From positions 4,274,309 to 4,338,308 of the forward strand of contig NC_047065.1 in the NCBI RefSeq assembly GCF_902459465.1: 64,000 bases of DNA, read 5' to 3'. The notes under the pieces were generated by a model. It did no database searches. It had not been told where the DNA came from and worked only from the letters and a program-made list of their open reading frames with translations. Below, piece after piece: positions 46,801 to 56,350 of the stretch. The position numbers and the translations under genes were made by a program. Positions within the stretch are counted from its first letter, which is position 1; every line of letters starts with the position of its first letter. Source of the DNA: Asterias rubens. Its lineage: Eukaryota; Echinodermata; Asteroidea; Forcipulatida; Asteriidae.

Positions 46801-49800
46801 CTGTGTCATCTCCGGAATGAGTTTGCTGATGGCAGAGAGTACGTCGGTATCGAGGGTGTGGCATAAAACTTTGACGATAGCTTGAATTGTTTGGTTTTGG
46901 GAAACCGCTGGTAGGTGACCCTTAATGTTGTATAAAATACCTGTTCAAGAGAAAGTTTCAGACAAAGAGAGGTGAAACAATTATTGGGTTGGTCAGTAAT
47001 TGCATCACAGGAGCGAAGGTGTGAGGGAGGAAACAACAGACCTTGGCCGAGAGTTTCCACATGGCATCAAAGGCAAATCCTAACACAATAAACAGAACTT
47101 CGGACACTGACCATCCCCCACCCCTATTAGGTATGTGGAATGGTCCAGTGTAGGATATGAAGGACGTTCACACTCTGAGCATTCAAAAAAACAGAAGTTC
47201 GACTCCATCACTCTTGAACTTATCAAATTACACTGGCTTCCAATCATGCAAAGAATCAACTACAAAGTCGTCATGCTTAATGTTTAAAGCATACTGAAAA
47301 CACGCTCCCACTTAAATCACGGACATGCTCCAAATAGGTTCCAAACAGAGATGACTTGCGATCATCAGCCTCCTGTTCACAACACTTTGTTGAGCCTTGA
47401 ACCCATTGTGTCTCTTTTGCCGATCGATAATTTTCTGTATACGGACCCAGAATCTGGAACCAACTTCCACAATACATCATAGATACCACCTCACTGCATA
47501 CGTTTAAGACACTCCTGAAAGCTCACCTGTTTCAGGAGGTGTATCATCAATAACATTTCTCCTGTTTGTGCCCATACATCAGCGCCTTAGAGCAAACTTT
47601 TGATTTTGGCGCTTTATAAATTTCTTTTGATTGATTGATTGATTGATTGATTGAGCATTGCAAATGCAATAGATGACATCGGCCATGCCATACCACTATG
47701 GTGGCCAGGGCGGCACACTAGGGAGTTTTAACAAGGCTGTTGAAAAGGTTGCTTCAGGACATGGCAGGTCTTTACTTTGACCTTTTATGGTTGAGTTAGA
47801 GTGGGTCCAAAGCTTGTTGGCGATATGTGCAGATTTGTAATTTGTACAAGCCACTTGCGGCCCATGTGGTCTTAAAATGGCTTTATTTTCCTTGATAAAC
47901 CCAAGCACTTTTGATATAAAACAACGGTATTCTTACTTGCAGCTAGAGCCCTGATGAGTAAATTCTGCATGGATTCACCCTGGCTCATGAGGGCGCTCTC
48001 CAGTACAGGCAGTGCAGTCGGTTTGGTGAGCTCTACAGCAGTACCTGGGTTGTCTTCACTAACTGTTTGAAGACAATGAGCTGCGAGGGAAATATTATTT
48101 CAAATGAGCATGCTGAAGAGGAGTACAACCTGGTGGGCCGCAGCAGAAATCTTAACTTTCCCACTCCCCAAGATCAAAACCATGCAAACATGGTTCAATG
48201 CCTTAAAGCCATTGGACACTTTCGGTGAACAGTATTATCCAAAGGCATCACAAGTTGAAATAACAAACCTGTGAAAATTTAGGCTCAATCGGTCATCGGA
48301 GTTGGGAGAAAATAATGGGAAAATCCATGTTTCGCACGTCTCGTTGTCGAGAATTTATCATTGTTTTAATGTTTTCTCAAAAAGTAAAGCATTTCATGGA
48401 ATAATATTTCAAGAGAAGTCTTTTACCATTACCTTCTGTAAACCCTATAAGTTATTTGTAAATCTGTGAACTTTAATTTTTTTTTTCTGTTCCGAAAGTG
48501 TATAATGGCTTTAACAGTTTTGTAATACAGTTCGCTTGACCCCACACCAGATGTCTGGTTACCAAAAATAAATGTGAAAGTTTATTAATGATTCATAGGA
48601 ATAAATGTAAAGAAAAAATTCACAATTTACCTGCAGTTAGAGCTAGATCGATGAAGGCGGTGTGAGCTTGTAGACACAGTAACGTTATATTGACAAGACT
48701 GTGCTGGTTGAAGATGTTAACTGCTGTACCACTACTCTCACTGTCAAAAGAAAAATTATCACTCAGGTAATGACTTCAAAAATAAATTGTGATATTATAG
48801 AATACCGCTACATTTCTTTCTTTTTTTTGCAACAAGGGTGTTTTCTCTTATTATTCTCTTGCAACTTCGATGACCAATTGAGTCCAAGTTTTCACAAATT
48901 TGTTATTTTTTGTATAATACATCGTGGGTTAAAATAAGGGAATTGATGTGTGGTGAAGAGGTTTTAAACTAGTGGTTTAATCCCAACACAGCCTGGTTCT
49001 TGATAATTTTACCAAGACGAAGTCGAGGTAAATTATAAAGAACCAGGCCTCGGTGGGTTTAAACCACTAGTTGAAAACCGATTCAACACACTTTGATTCC
49101 CATTCATAAATACCTTTTCGGTCAAAAACATCATCACTTTTTGGTCAAAAAGTAAAATAAATGCAAAAAATGTAATTGTTAAATGATTTCTTTCAGAACA
49201 ACACCCCTCCAGCTATGAAATGGTAAAGCCCTCCGCCACCCTCGAGTAAACAACTCCTTATAAGGGAATGCTGTGCGCGTCGTTTCAGCCGTTGCTCTCG
49301 ACCAATAGAAATGAAGAAACTAACTGTCTTATAAGAACAGGTGCAAGGTCGCGTGTCACGCCCATGAATTAACACTTTTTACCGGTCATAAACAATGGTT
49401 TATACACACCCACGTGACATGCTCTCCAACAATAGGAATAGTGAAACTGTCTGAGATATTTATGAATAAGCAATATCGCCCAAGCTTATAGTCATACATG
49501 ACTACAATAAAAACGCTATTATGCACATGAGGTCATTTAAGTAGGCCCTCCTCACCAAGAAGTCAAAGAGAGGTTGTTCATTGGCCAATCCTGTCCGTCA
49601 CAGGCAAGCAGATCAACAAAATTATACAGTGCTAACACACATCGGTGTATGGGTAAAAACCAAAAAAGTAATATTCTTTGTTGTCCCCGTACAAATTTAA
49701 CATCTATTATATATAGTTGCGGTACCCACTGCAAAAACATACATAGGATTCAAACTGCCTCTAGCTAACGGGCAATCTCGGTAGTCTAGTTGGTAAGACA

Positions 49801-52800
49801 CTGCCCTAGAATTGCAAGGGTCGTGGGTTCGAATCCACCCGAGTAACAGCCTGTGATATTTGTTCACAGGACTCGGAAAGTATCGAGTATACAGTGAACA
49901 CACATCGGTGTATGTGTAAAAACCAAACATTTATTTTCTTCATCCCCAAATTTCACATCTATTAAAAAAAATTCATATTTAATAATGGGGCCATCATTGT
50001 TGAAGCGCAGGCTTCAGACATGATGACAGGTTTCCCAACTGTTCATTTTATGAGGCCATGCAAAAAAGTTGAATGGCATTTTTAACTGTGTTCTTTCTCT
50101 GTGACATTTGACACTCCTTATCCTTAGCTGTGTCTCAGATCAATGCATAGTGGACAATATTTTGCACTAATCTGGGGGTAATCTGTGCTGGGCAGCACAA
50201 AGTGTTTTGCTCCGAGTGCTGGGCAAAAATTGTGAGCTCTAGGCAGGTCCGCCCAGCACCGACCATTGTGGCTACAATACTGTTGACATCAATGCCTAAG
50301 GCGTATTATAAAATGTGACCCGCTCTGTGAAAATGAGTCAGATGTAGGCAATTTCAGGAATTGAGTTATATGCATGGCTTGAAAGAACACATCAGCAGCA
50401 GTAATTTGGTATTTGTCTAAACTTTGTGGTGTATCGCGTTGCTGAGTTACTCCCGTTTGAAATTAGCCACTACACCATTTTTTTTAATAACGAATTACAA
50501 GTAAATTGATATTTTAAACTACCATAGTGTGCAAAAGGATACAAATTAGACATAAGTATGATCACAAAATTGTTGTATTCATAGCTTTATTGCCTAAAAG
50601 TAAGTGTTCTAAAGGTTAACCATGCAACTAAAAGATTTTTTTACATTTTCCACATTAAACTGTTTATAACTTAATATTGCATTGGGCGACATGTGACTCA
50701 TTTTCACAGAGTGGGTCACAAATGTGAAAACAAATGTGAAAACAAAGAATGAATCAAATCGTGAAATTAAATTAAAAAGTATCCCTGCTCGGTTTTTGTA
50801 AACGAATTGTGAGGATGTAGTTACCAGAGATTCCAGAGTAGATGTAGGGCTTGAAGCAGTGTTGTTAGAGCAGGATCTCGCTTGACCTTGCTCCCTAGGG
50901 ATGATGGAATACCGTTGCTGTACTGCAAAAAGAACACACACACAAATCTAGTTAGACACATAATTGATAAATAAGAAGTCTATTAAAGACACTGGACATT
51001 ATTCGTAATTGTCAAAGACCAGTTATCCCACTTGGTGTATCTCAATTTATGCATAAAATAACAAAGCTCTGAAAATTTGAGCTTGATTGGTCGTCGGAGT
51101 TGAGAGATAACTATGAAAGGATAAAACACCTTTGTCACATGAAGTTGTGTGCTTTCAGATGCTTGATTTAAAGACCTCAAATTCTAAACTTGAGGTCTCG
51201 AAATCAAATTCAAGGAAAATTACTTCTTTCTCGAAAACTACAACACTTCAGAGGGAGCTGTTTCTCACAATGTTTTATACTATCAACCTCTCCCTATTAC
51301 TAGTAACCAAGTGAGTTTTTATTCTGATCCCAATTAAAAACCCACCTATATCCTAAGTTACTCTAGATTGAATCATTGTTAATTGCATTGTTTTGTCTGT
51401 AAAACATGTAGTTTCTCTTTTGTTTCGTTGCTTTTGTATTTGTAAGCGCTTTGTATCGTTTTTGTAAAAAGGAGCTATATAAGGTTATTATTATTATTAT
51501 TAAACTTACCTGGCCTAAAAGTGCTGTCAGCGGCGTCATGACATCATCGCTGACCATTTTCTCACAGACATCTTGTTCACCACACACACTCAGATTCCTG
51601 TGCATAACAAATTACAGTGGTACATGTACATATCACTGAGTTTGAAAATTCTCCTGTTTAAAGCCTCGAAACTTGAGCCATCATCAATACATCAAAATCC
51701 AACTGCATTGTTTGATACTGTACTAGTGAAGTGATTATGCTTTACCCTGGAACAGGCACCGTAGTCAGGGTCTAACAGTTTGGGTGTTGAGTGTGGAAGG
51801 ATCCTAGTAACCCACTAAATGTGGATTATAAAACCAGAATTTTGCGGCTTGTAATAACCAAGAGTTATGTGGTTTGTAATACGCCAAGAGTTATGTGGAT
51901 TGTAAGGCCAGAATTCTGCATGGGTTGTAAGCCCAGAATTCTGTGGCTGGTTAGCCCAGAATTCTGTGGCGTGTCAGCCATGAATTCTGGGGATTGTGGG
52001 ACAAGAGTTACCATGGATTGTGAGGCCAGAATTATGTGGCTTGTAAGCCTAGAACTCGGTGGCTTGTCAGCCCAGGATTCTGTGGATTACAAGCGCTAAA
52101 CTCGGTGGCTTGTCAGACAAGAATTATGTGAGTTCTAAGCGCAAAATTATGCCGGTTCGAGACAAGAATTGTGTGGGTTGTAAGCGCAGAACTATTTTGG
52201 TTCAAGCTCATAATTTTATGGCTTGTAAGGCCAGAACTCTGTGGCTTGTAAGCTCAGAATTAAGTGGCTTGTAAGCCCAGAACTTGGTGGTTTGTAAGAC
52301 AAGAATTATATGAGTTGTAAGCTCAGAATTATGTCGGTTCAAAACAAGAATTATGTGGGTTTAAGCGCATAGTTATGTCGGTTCAAGACTGGGATTCTGT
52401 GGGTCGTAAGCAAACAAAAATTTGTGTAGCTTGTACATGTACGCCCTGACTGTTGTGGGCTTCAGGTTCCCAATTCCACGCAACGCAGTGACATGAAAGA
52501 AATTGGCTCTACTTTTGTTCAAATATTGACTTGGTTTAAAAAAAAATTACCGTAATGCACCCGTAGCAGCTTCCCTGATGACAAGTCTACTGTCTAAGAG
52601 CAAAGGTCCCAGACTCTTAACCACTCCATTCTGCAGGAGGACTTCACGGGCGGCCGACTCAAGGAGGAGGTTGGCCAGGGAGGTGCAGGCACATACTTTC
52701 TCCTCATCAGAACTGCTTTGGAGCTGTTGATGAAAGTTAAAAAATAGAACAGTCTAGTCAATTTGTCTTTTGTTCAACCAGTCAGTTTGCCTTGTGATTT

Positions 52801-55800
52801 ATTACCTGGTAATGACATACAGGCCTGATACTTAACGGAGGCAACAACGGCGATTGCCTCCATGTCCCCTGGACATTTCCTAGGTGCCCTTTACCAAGAA
52901 GAAAATGCCTTGGTGCCCTTGCCCTTTCAAAAACAAAGCATCAAAGTAATTGTGGCGTCGACACTTTTACATCAATTGTACCAAGGTGATGAGGTCTGCG
53001 TTGTAGCCCTGGACATCAAAGGAGCCTTTGACAAAGTGTGGCACAATGGGCTCTGCACTCAGCTAAAAGCAAAGGGTGTTTCCGGAAGGCTGCTATCCTG
53101 GCTACAGAACTACCTGTCTGAAAGATCAATCATCGTTGTCCTAGCTGGCCAAGCATCAAGCACCGCTTCCATCAATGCCTCCGTACCACAGGGATCTATC
53201 CTTGGCCCACTCTTGTTCTCTGTCTTCATTGACAATCTTGCGAACACTTGTGAGAATGACCTATTCCTGTACGCAGTTGACTTGATGCTCTTCTCACCTA
53301 TCAGGACTTCAGACGACACCACCTCAGTAGCTGCTAGCCTAAACAGAGACCTAGGCAAAATTAAAGTGTGGGCAGACAAGTGGAAGGTCACCTTTGAATA
53401 TACCAAATGCATGACCATGGTACTTTCCAGGAAGAGACCTCTTTCCAAGGTTGACCTTTACTTTGGAGACTGCATACTATCATCGGTATATGAACTTGAG
53501 GTTCTTAGCAGAACCATCGACAGCAAGCTGACTTGGTCATGAGCATCTTTCAACCATTTCAACCAGAGCTGGACAGAAACTCGTGGCACTGAGGAAGATT
53601 GCTAACTTACTGGATGCTGAGGGCAGAGCTGTGATTTACAAGTCACAAGTCCGCAGCATTATGGAGTATGATTCTCTGTGCTGGATAAATGCTTCACCAA
53701 CAAACTTACGCCAACTTGACAACATCCAAAAGAAGGCACTCAAGGTCATAGGAGTTGATGAAGCTACTGCTCTCATGCAACTCAACATCACCAGCCTGCT
53801 TCACAGACGACAGGTAGCTGCAGCCACAGTTCTATATAAAATGCAAACCCGCCACTGCCCAGCAGAGCTCACCATACTCAAGACGTCGTGCAACCCGCTT
53901 CAGTGTTTCATTGCCGGAACATGCTCTCTCTTTGCCAGCCGCTGCTTGGACAGAAGCTTCATTTAAATGCTGTGTGCATGGACACCTCCTTCTTACATTT
54001 AATTCAGTGTTTCCTTGATACCATATATATCTTTCTTTTTTTGTTATTCTTTTCTGATGAATCTGAGCTGCAGTGAACCATTTGATTAGCCCATTAGAGT
54101 TCTTCTTTGAAGATCCTTCAGTCTGATTCAAATTCCATTCTGTTCATTGACCATGTCAATGTCTGTTGGGCTAGTGTTCACATTTGCTCCTTATATGAAA
54201 AAAAAACAATGTGTACTGTTAGGCGCCTTTTTTGGAGTTGTCCTTGTTAAAATTCTCACGGTGTGCCATTTTGTGACGGTACAAACTTTGTTTTCTCGCA
54301 TGTTTTTTAAATTTGTGCAGGATTTCTCGGGCACAATCTTTGAACACTGCTGGATCTTTGTCATTTAACCTCACCACTTGTCATGAAAAATATACGCTGT
54401 ACAGAAAGAAAGGAATTATAAATCTAGAGTAAGCTTGGGCGATATCTCGATATTATCGAAAATCGCAATACCATTTCTGAAACGATTATTGTATCGTCTT
54501 GATTTTTTGTTAATCGAACTATAGGAAAATCATGGTTTTACATAGCCGATGTAGATGTAGAAACAGCCCCTAGGTCACAACTGGGCAAAATGTACACGAT
54601 AAATACATCAGTCTATTTTTAGAATATTGTAACAGGCTCTCATAAAACTGTATACAAATTTAGAATATTTTGAGAATTTCCCCTGCAATCATCCTCAAAA
54701 ACTTCTCTGTCGACGGATGTATATCTTGAGGAAATGTTCTTGAAGGAAATTTGTTACGCAAACGAAACTGTTTAGTTTGTGTCAATAATGCAATTTTTAT
54801 TTGTGTACACAAATTTCAGTTTGGCAGTTTGGAAAATGCACAAAGGTTGTTTTCAAAGATTATGCTGTACGTCATCACTGTTAAACAATTCAAATTCTAA
54901 GCAATTTTTCAGTCTACAGTCAGTGGTTGTGAAACTCAGTCTTCGATAGAACTATAAAATAACTCATATAGTCCACTGATGCACTATCGTCTCTATGAAC
55001 GTTGATACTGATACATAGCAGAACGAACCTCAGGTCAGTTGCAGCTCCAGTACGTAGAAGCATCATGGAATCTTATTCCTATAATTAATAATGGTAGAAG
55101 TATAAGAACGATGGTCTTGACAGCGCTGCTCTCTACATTCCACTCTAAAAATAGTATAATTTACCTCATTTATTTTACATTCGTTTTTGGGGCATGACTG
55201 CCACAGTGCCCAGGTGCCTGCAATTTCATCTGCTCGATAAAATATGCACACTCGAGTTTAGTTGCGATAACGTAACCCTTTCGCAACTAACTCGAGTTGA
55301 ACCTCTTTTTATAATTAATATAATAATTATCCTTTATATTATTATAACCACTTATCTTTAAGGAAACATTTAACAATAACATTATAATCATTAGCTACAA
55401 GTGATATCCGATTCTCCTCAGGACTTGCTAGTTCTGCTTGGATTATAAAAACAAAAAAGGAAATAAACTTAAATTTAACTATAAATTAAATAATAATATA
55501 ATTATAAAGTAATTAGTATACACATAATGAATGTTTATGAGTGCAATGGTGCAAATATGTTCATGAGTTGAAAGATGGAATGTTCTATTCAACGAGGCGG
55601 AGCCGAGTTGAATGGAACATTCCAGCTTTCAACGAATGAACATATTCGCACCATTGCACGAATGAAAAACATTCATTATTTGTTTTATATAACATCCAAC
55701 TTCCAAGTAGATCTTTGTCATTTTGATTGAAAGATACAACTTTCAAAACAAACAATTTCAACTGTAGAAGCTGAATGCTAGTAATTTTACTATGCCTTCT

Positions 55801-56350
55801 TGCAGTAACACCTGCTGCGTTACCAAAGACACGCGCACGCAGTGATGTTTTTACTCAGCTTTTTCGTTCCATCCGAAAAGTACCATTGCACGCTGCCAGC
55901 GTGCAATGGTACTTTTCGGATGGAACGAAAAAGCACGGTGAGTGACTCAGCGTGCAATGGTACTTTTATTTGCTATCACGTGACGGACAATCCTCCAATC
56001 AAATGGCAAGGATCTGCTTGGGTGTTATATAATAAGTGATAAGTCTGATCTGACATCAATATTATTTATATAAAAGATAAATCCAACCAATGGCAATGGT
56101 GAGAAAAGGGCCAGTTGGATGCGGAATTTGTATCCTTGTTCTATTGTTCATGACAAACATCAAACAGAGTGTACCGTCAGACAACAGACCGTACCTTTTC
56201 AAGAAGCGTGAGTGATTGACTTTCCATCGCCGTGTCGGTTCCCGCAGCAGCAGCAAACTCATTCTCTTCTGCTTCAGTCTCCTGCACGGACGGCAGTCCC
56301 GTCGGACGCTGTTTCTTCGATCGGTGACGCTTTGGTTTCGTTTTACCCAT
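33582..56350 (-). CDS. HEATR3: HEATR3 (symportin/Syo1-like) HEAT/ARM-repeat protein, 17 exons, 649 aa
   Basis: Nuclear import chaperone that carries ribosomal proteins uL18 and uL5 for 5S RNP and 60S assembly (family knowledge). Exons, 5' to 3': 56350-56195, 52723-52551, 51597-51510, 50922-50825, 48740-48631, 48080-47937, 46940-46792, 45629-45579, 45138-45039, 43545-43451, 42204-42142, 41557-41475, 40355-40225, 38846-38758, 38273-38130, 37137-36961, 33680-33582. All are GT-AG and in frame with no stop. The protein opens [15 protein letters not shown], a basic nuclear-localisation-like stretch. It then has the first ARM repeat with [26 protein letters not shown], split here as [15 protein letters not shown] and TGALRNLSVCG. 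An acidic loop rich in Asp and Ser spans about 355-385, and [15 protein letters not shown] lies near 585. It ends [12 protein letters not shown]. Human HEATR3 is 680 aa, so length and order agree. The start codon has G at -3 and +4. Introns hold two minisatellites, MITEs, SINEs and LINE pieces. Confidence 0.94.
33715..34075 (+). mobile_element. MITE-B copy in HEATR3 intron 16
   Basis: Contains 'AATCGGTCATCGGAGTCGGG', 'CTCGATATCGAGAATTTAC', 'AAAGCATTTCATGAAATAAT' and 'TTACCTTCTGTAAACCCTG', as in the 48203-48513 copy. The right end is 'AACGTGTGGCTTTA'. Confidence 0.85.
34141..34790. mobile_element. Nested SINE complex (SINE interrupted by a palindrome and by a second, reversed SINE)
   Basis: A plus-strand tRNA-Leu-like SINE head ('GTGGCCGAGTGCATCAGACT') breaks off at about 34182. 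It seems to resume at 34312 ('TGGTGGTTT') and again at about 34676 with its B-box 'GGGTTCCAATCCTGG' and 'GAGCAAGACACTTGACTATA'. The inserts are a fold-back palindrome (34183-34309, arms around 'CAACTGCGTAAGTCCA') and a reversed SINE (34330-34672) with a TAA-repeat tail, 'TTATATAGCGCATTTCACAA', and an inverted B-box 'GGGATTCGAACCC'. Confidence 0.8.
35028..36312. mobile_element. Fold-back element split by a TIR DNA transposon (35046-36191)
   Basis: The inner transposon has inverted ends CAGGCATGCAACT (35046) and AGTTGCATGCCTG (to 36191), flanked by TTTAAT-like direct repeats on both sides. It is about 1.15 kb, has no transposase ORF, and has right-end 'CCGCGGAAACGCGGAAG' repeats. Removing it joins 'GAGTGGCTTTAAT' to 'TCGTGGAGTGG', restoring the left arm of a palindrome whose right arm is 36250-36312 ('ATAATATTCC' and 'CAGAACAGTCC' pair with 36210-36245). 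Confidence 0.82.
35223..35475. repeat. Palindrome, about 110-bp arms, inside the 35046-36191 transposon
   Basis: 'AAGTTGAGGAAAACTAACTA' on the left is answered by 'TAGTTAGTTTTCCTCAACTT' on the right. The loop is C, A and T homopolymer at about 35322-35380. Confidence 0.9.
36540..36850 (+). mobile_element. tRNA-Leu-like SINE, full-length
   Basis: 'GTTAAGAGCAGCCGATTCAAG', B-box 'GGGCTCGAGTCCC' and 'CCTTAAGCAAGACACTTAACC', followed by a 200-bp body ending at 'AATAAAAC'. In HEATR3 intron 16. Confidence 0.8.
37190..37840. mobile_element. Mosaic of SINE head, MITE-A half and reversed SINE
   Basis: 37190-37260 is a SINE head ('GTGGTCGAGCGGTCTAGTTC'). 37272-37466 is the right half of MITE-A, ending 'GTCCACTGCCTTTAAT'. 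37467-37840 is a reversed SINE with TAA tail, 'TATATAGCGTG' and 'CTCGGCCACGACAC'. A 17-bp direct repeat ('AAGGTGCAAGGTTTG') lies at about 37525-37558. Confidence 0.75.
37902..38090. mobile_element. Short TIR element, about 190 bp
   Basis: Ends 'AAGCCCGGCTCATAC' and 'GTATGAACCGGGCTT'. Both inner flanks carry 'GACGTCA'. It stops 40 bp from the donor of the HEATR3 exon ending at 38130. Confidence 0.9.
38990..39327 (+). mobile_element. MITE-A copy in HEATR3 intron 13
   Basis: 'ACACTGGACACTATTGGTAAT' to 'AGTGTCCACTGCCTTTAA', with a reduced central palindrome ('AAGTCCTCATGCGTGAGGTC'). Confidence 0.9.
39702..39874. repeat. Imperfect palindrome in HEATR3 intron 13
   Basis: 'GAGTGACCAGAAGAG' and 'CTCTTCTGGTCACTC' form the inner stem. 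'ATACGTCTGTTCCC' and 'GGGAATAGACGTA', and the outer 'AATATTGACTGG' and 'CTAGTCAATATT', form successive outer stems. Confidence 0.85.
40737..41168. mobile_element. TIR DNA element, about 430 bp, in HEATR3 intron 12
   Basis: 'TAGAGAGGTTTCGCAG' and 'CTGCAAAACCTCTCTA' are inverted ends with a TA-like flank. Inside are 'GATACGAATACGCATAC' and 'GACGTATTATGACGTATCC'. A fragment of the same end lies at about 17336-17400. No transposase ORF. Confidence 0.8.
41168..41260 (+). mobile_element. tRNA-derived SINE head abutting the preceding TIR element
   Basis: 'GGGCTAGATAGCTCACTTGG' (A-box-like) and 'CAGGTTCAAGTCCTG' (B-box). It resembles a tRNA, but no closed acceptor stem is visible and it runs on into repeat-like sequence. 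Confidence 0.6.
41714..41909. mobile_element. TIR element, about 195 bp
   Basis: 'CAATAGACCGATCCAGTAGG' and 'TTAATGGATCAGTCTATTG' are imperfect inverted ends. 'GCACGTGTGAGCAAGAACACG' lies inside. The related copy is at 45738-46041. Confidence 0.85.
42590..42905 (+). repeat. Minisatellite, unit about 18-19 bp, in HEATR3 intron 10
   Basis: Degenerate units of the form 'GAACATAGGGGTGTCGG' repeat about 16 times, with substitutions such as ACA/ATA and GTC/GTT. Confidence 0.9.
43113..43300. mobile_element. SINE tail with TAA microsatellite
   Basis: About ten TAA units are followed by 'GGAAACTTGTATAGCACCTC'. The same tail type occurs at 43789-43826, 34340, 37470 and 60005, so these are ends of one SINE family. 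Confidence 0.75.
43593..43750 (+). repeat. Tandem duplication, about 79-bp unit
   Basis: 'GTCAAAACGATCATGAAGTAA' ... 'AGGATAGTATTGTGTTAAACC' ... 'CTTAGCCATAAGCAT' occurs twice in a row, just upstream (on the gene's strand) of the exon at 43545. Confidence 0.9.
44191..44288. repeat. Palindrome, about 98 bp, in HEATR3 intron 9
   Basis: 'GTTCTTTAGCGGCCG' and 'CGGCCGTTTAAGAAC' are the outer stem. 'GCAGGGTCATTGCCGTG' and 'CACGGCAACGACCCTGC' are the inner stem, with a short loop at about 44235-44247. Confidence 0.92.
45163..45524 (-). mobile_element. MITE-A copy (reverse), adjacent to a HEATR3 acceptor
   Basis: Ends at 'AAAGTGTCCAGTGCCTTTAAG'. The left terminus is lost, about 24 bp before the exon starting at 45138. 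The inner palindrome 'GAGACCTC...GAGGTCTCGC' is present. Confidence 0.88.
45687..46041. mobile_element. TIR element enlarged by a 110-bp tandem duplication
   Basis: The TIR is 'CAATAGACCRGTCCATTAAGC', with the complementary end 'TAATGGATCGGTCTATTG' at 46041. The left end plus about 50 bp of flank ('GACATTTCCACCCTACCAGAG') is duplicated directly (45687-45796 and 45797-45906), so two left ends face one right end. Confidence 0.85.
47195..47655 (+). mobile_element. 3' end of a CR1-like non-LTR retrotransposon, with (TGAT)n tail
   Basis: The translation contains [16 protein letters not shown], and later IWNQLPQYI and [10 protein letters not shown], then a stop at 47551-47553. This is the C-terminal end of a LINE ORF2. 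The middle is frameshifted. It finishes in a TGATTGAT microsatellite at about 47627-47655, typical of CR1/L2-type 3' ends. Strongly 5'-truncated. In HEATR3 intron 6. Confidence 0.85.
48203..48513 (+). mobile_element. MITE-B copy in HEATR3 intron 5
   Basis: 'TTAAAGCCATTGGACACTTT' to 'AAAGTGTATAATGGCTTTAA' gives the clearest view of this family's inverted ends. It shares internal blocks with the 33715 and 19890 copies. Confidence 0.9.
48825..48945 (-). mobile_element. MITE-A fragment
   Basis: 'AACAAGGGTGTTTTCTCTTAT', 'GATGACCAATTGAGTCCAAG' and 'TTTTCACAAATTTGTTATTTT' only. Lacks both ends. Confidence 0.7.
48960..49079. repeat. Palindrome with a GACGAAGTCGAG-type core
   Basis: 'GGTTTTAAACTAGTGGTTT' and 'AAACCACTAGTTGAAAACC' are the outer stem. 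'GCCTGGTTCTT' and 'AAGAACCAGGC' are the inner stem. The core AAGACGAAGTCGAG lies at 49014-49027, close to the core at 29946 and 55593. Confidence 0.9.
49626..49965 (+). mobile_element. Tandem tRNA-derived SINE (tail plus full copy)
   Basis: The tail motif 'CACACATCGGTGTATG' at about 49638 is followed by a complete copy with 'GGTAGTCTAGTTGGTAAGAC' and a consensus B-box 'GGGTTCGAATCCA', then the same tail at about 49904. The head folds like a tRNA over the D and T arms, but I do not call it functional. Confidence 0.8.
50982..51325 (+). mobile_element. MITE-A copy lacking its right terminus, HEATR3 intron 3
   Basis: 'TTAAAGACACTGGACATTATT' at the left. The inner palindrome is 'AGACCTCAAATTCTAAACTTG' followed by 'AGGTCTCGAAATC'. 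It stops after 'CTAGTAACCAAG'. Confidence 0.88.
51815..52435 (+). repeat. Degenerate minisatellite, unit about 26-28 bp, in HEATR3 intron 2
   Basis: Units of the type 'GTGGCTTGTAAGCCCAGAATT' repeat over about 620 bp (more than 20 units). The long ORFs across it are a consequence of the unit length and composition, not coding. Confidence 0.88.
52935..54000 (+). pseudogene. Reverse transcriptase fragment of a non-LTR retrotransposon (Jockey/CR1-like), inactive
   Basis: Frame 1 (to 53542) reads [15 protein letters not shown] (RT palm, first catalytic Asp), [10 protein letters not shown], then [17 protein letters not shown] and [10 protein letters not shown]. The last of these is the YADD active-site box with the first Asp changed to Val. 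A stop and a one-base frameshift occur at about 53540. Frame 2 (53583-53966) continues with [19 protein letters not shown] and [12 protein letters not shown], the region after the thumb. It is 5'-truncated, lying in HEATR3 intron 1. There is no endonuclease domain. Confidence 0.9.
54050..55245. other. HEATR3 intron 1, no further feature recognised
   Basis: AT-rich. The 54440-54490 segment contains 'CGATATCTCGATATTATCG', a small local palindrome. No exon with HEATR3-like content was missed here: exons 1 and 2 join in frame. Confidence 0.5.
55250..55298. repeat. Short palindrome
   Basis: 'ACTCGAGTTTAGTTGCGA' and 'TCGCAACTAACTCGAGTT' separated by about 13 bases. Confidence 0.85.
55524..55679. 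repeat. Long palindrome with GAGGCGGAGCCGAG core
   Basis: 'ATAATGAATGTTTATGAGTG' through 'GGAATGTTCTATTCAA' pairs with 'TTGAATGGAACATTCC' through 'CATTCATTAT'. The centre CGAGGCGGAGCCGAG is at 55593-55607. Arms are about 65 bp with a few mismatches. Confidence 0.93.
55858..55934. repeat. Perfect palindrome, 38-bp arms, one-base loop
   Basis: 'GCTTTTTCGTTCCATCCGAA' ... 'CACGCTG' is followed by C and then the exact complement to 55934. A third, partial copy of the arm ('CAGCGTGCAATGGTACTTTT') follows at about 55949-55968. About 260 bp from HEATR3 exon 1. Confidence 0.95.

Noticed and set aside
49772..49848. Functional tRNA gene
   Set aside because: A and B boxes are good, but the acceptor stem does not close and the same sequence recurs with a SINE tail.
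51791..52274. ORFs of 102 and 71 codons on plus
   Set aside because: They arise from the 26-28-bp minisatellite and have repeat-like translations.
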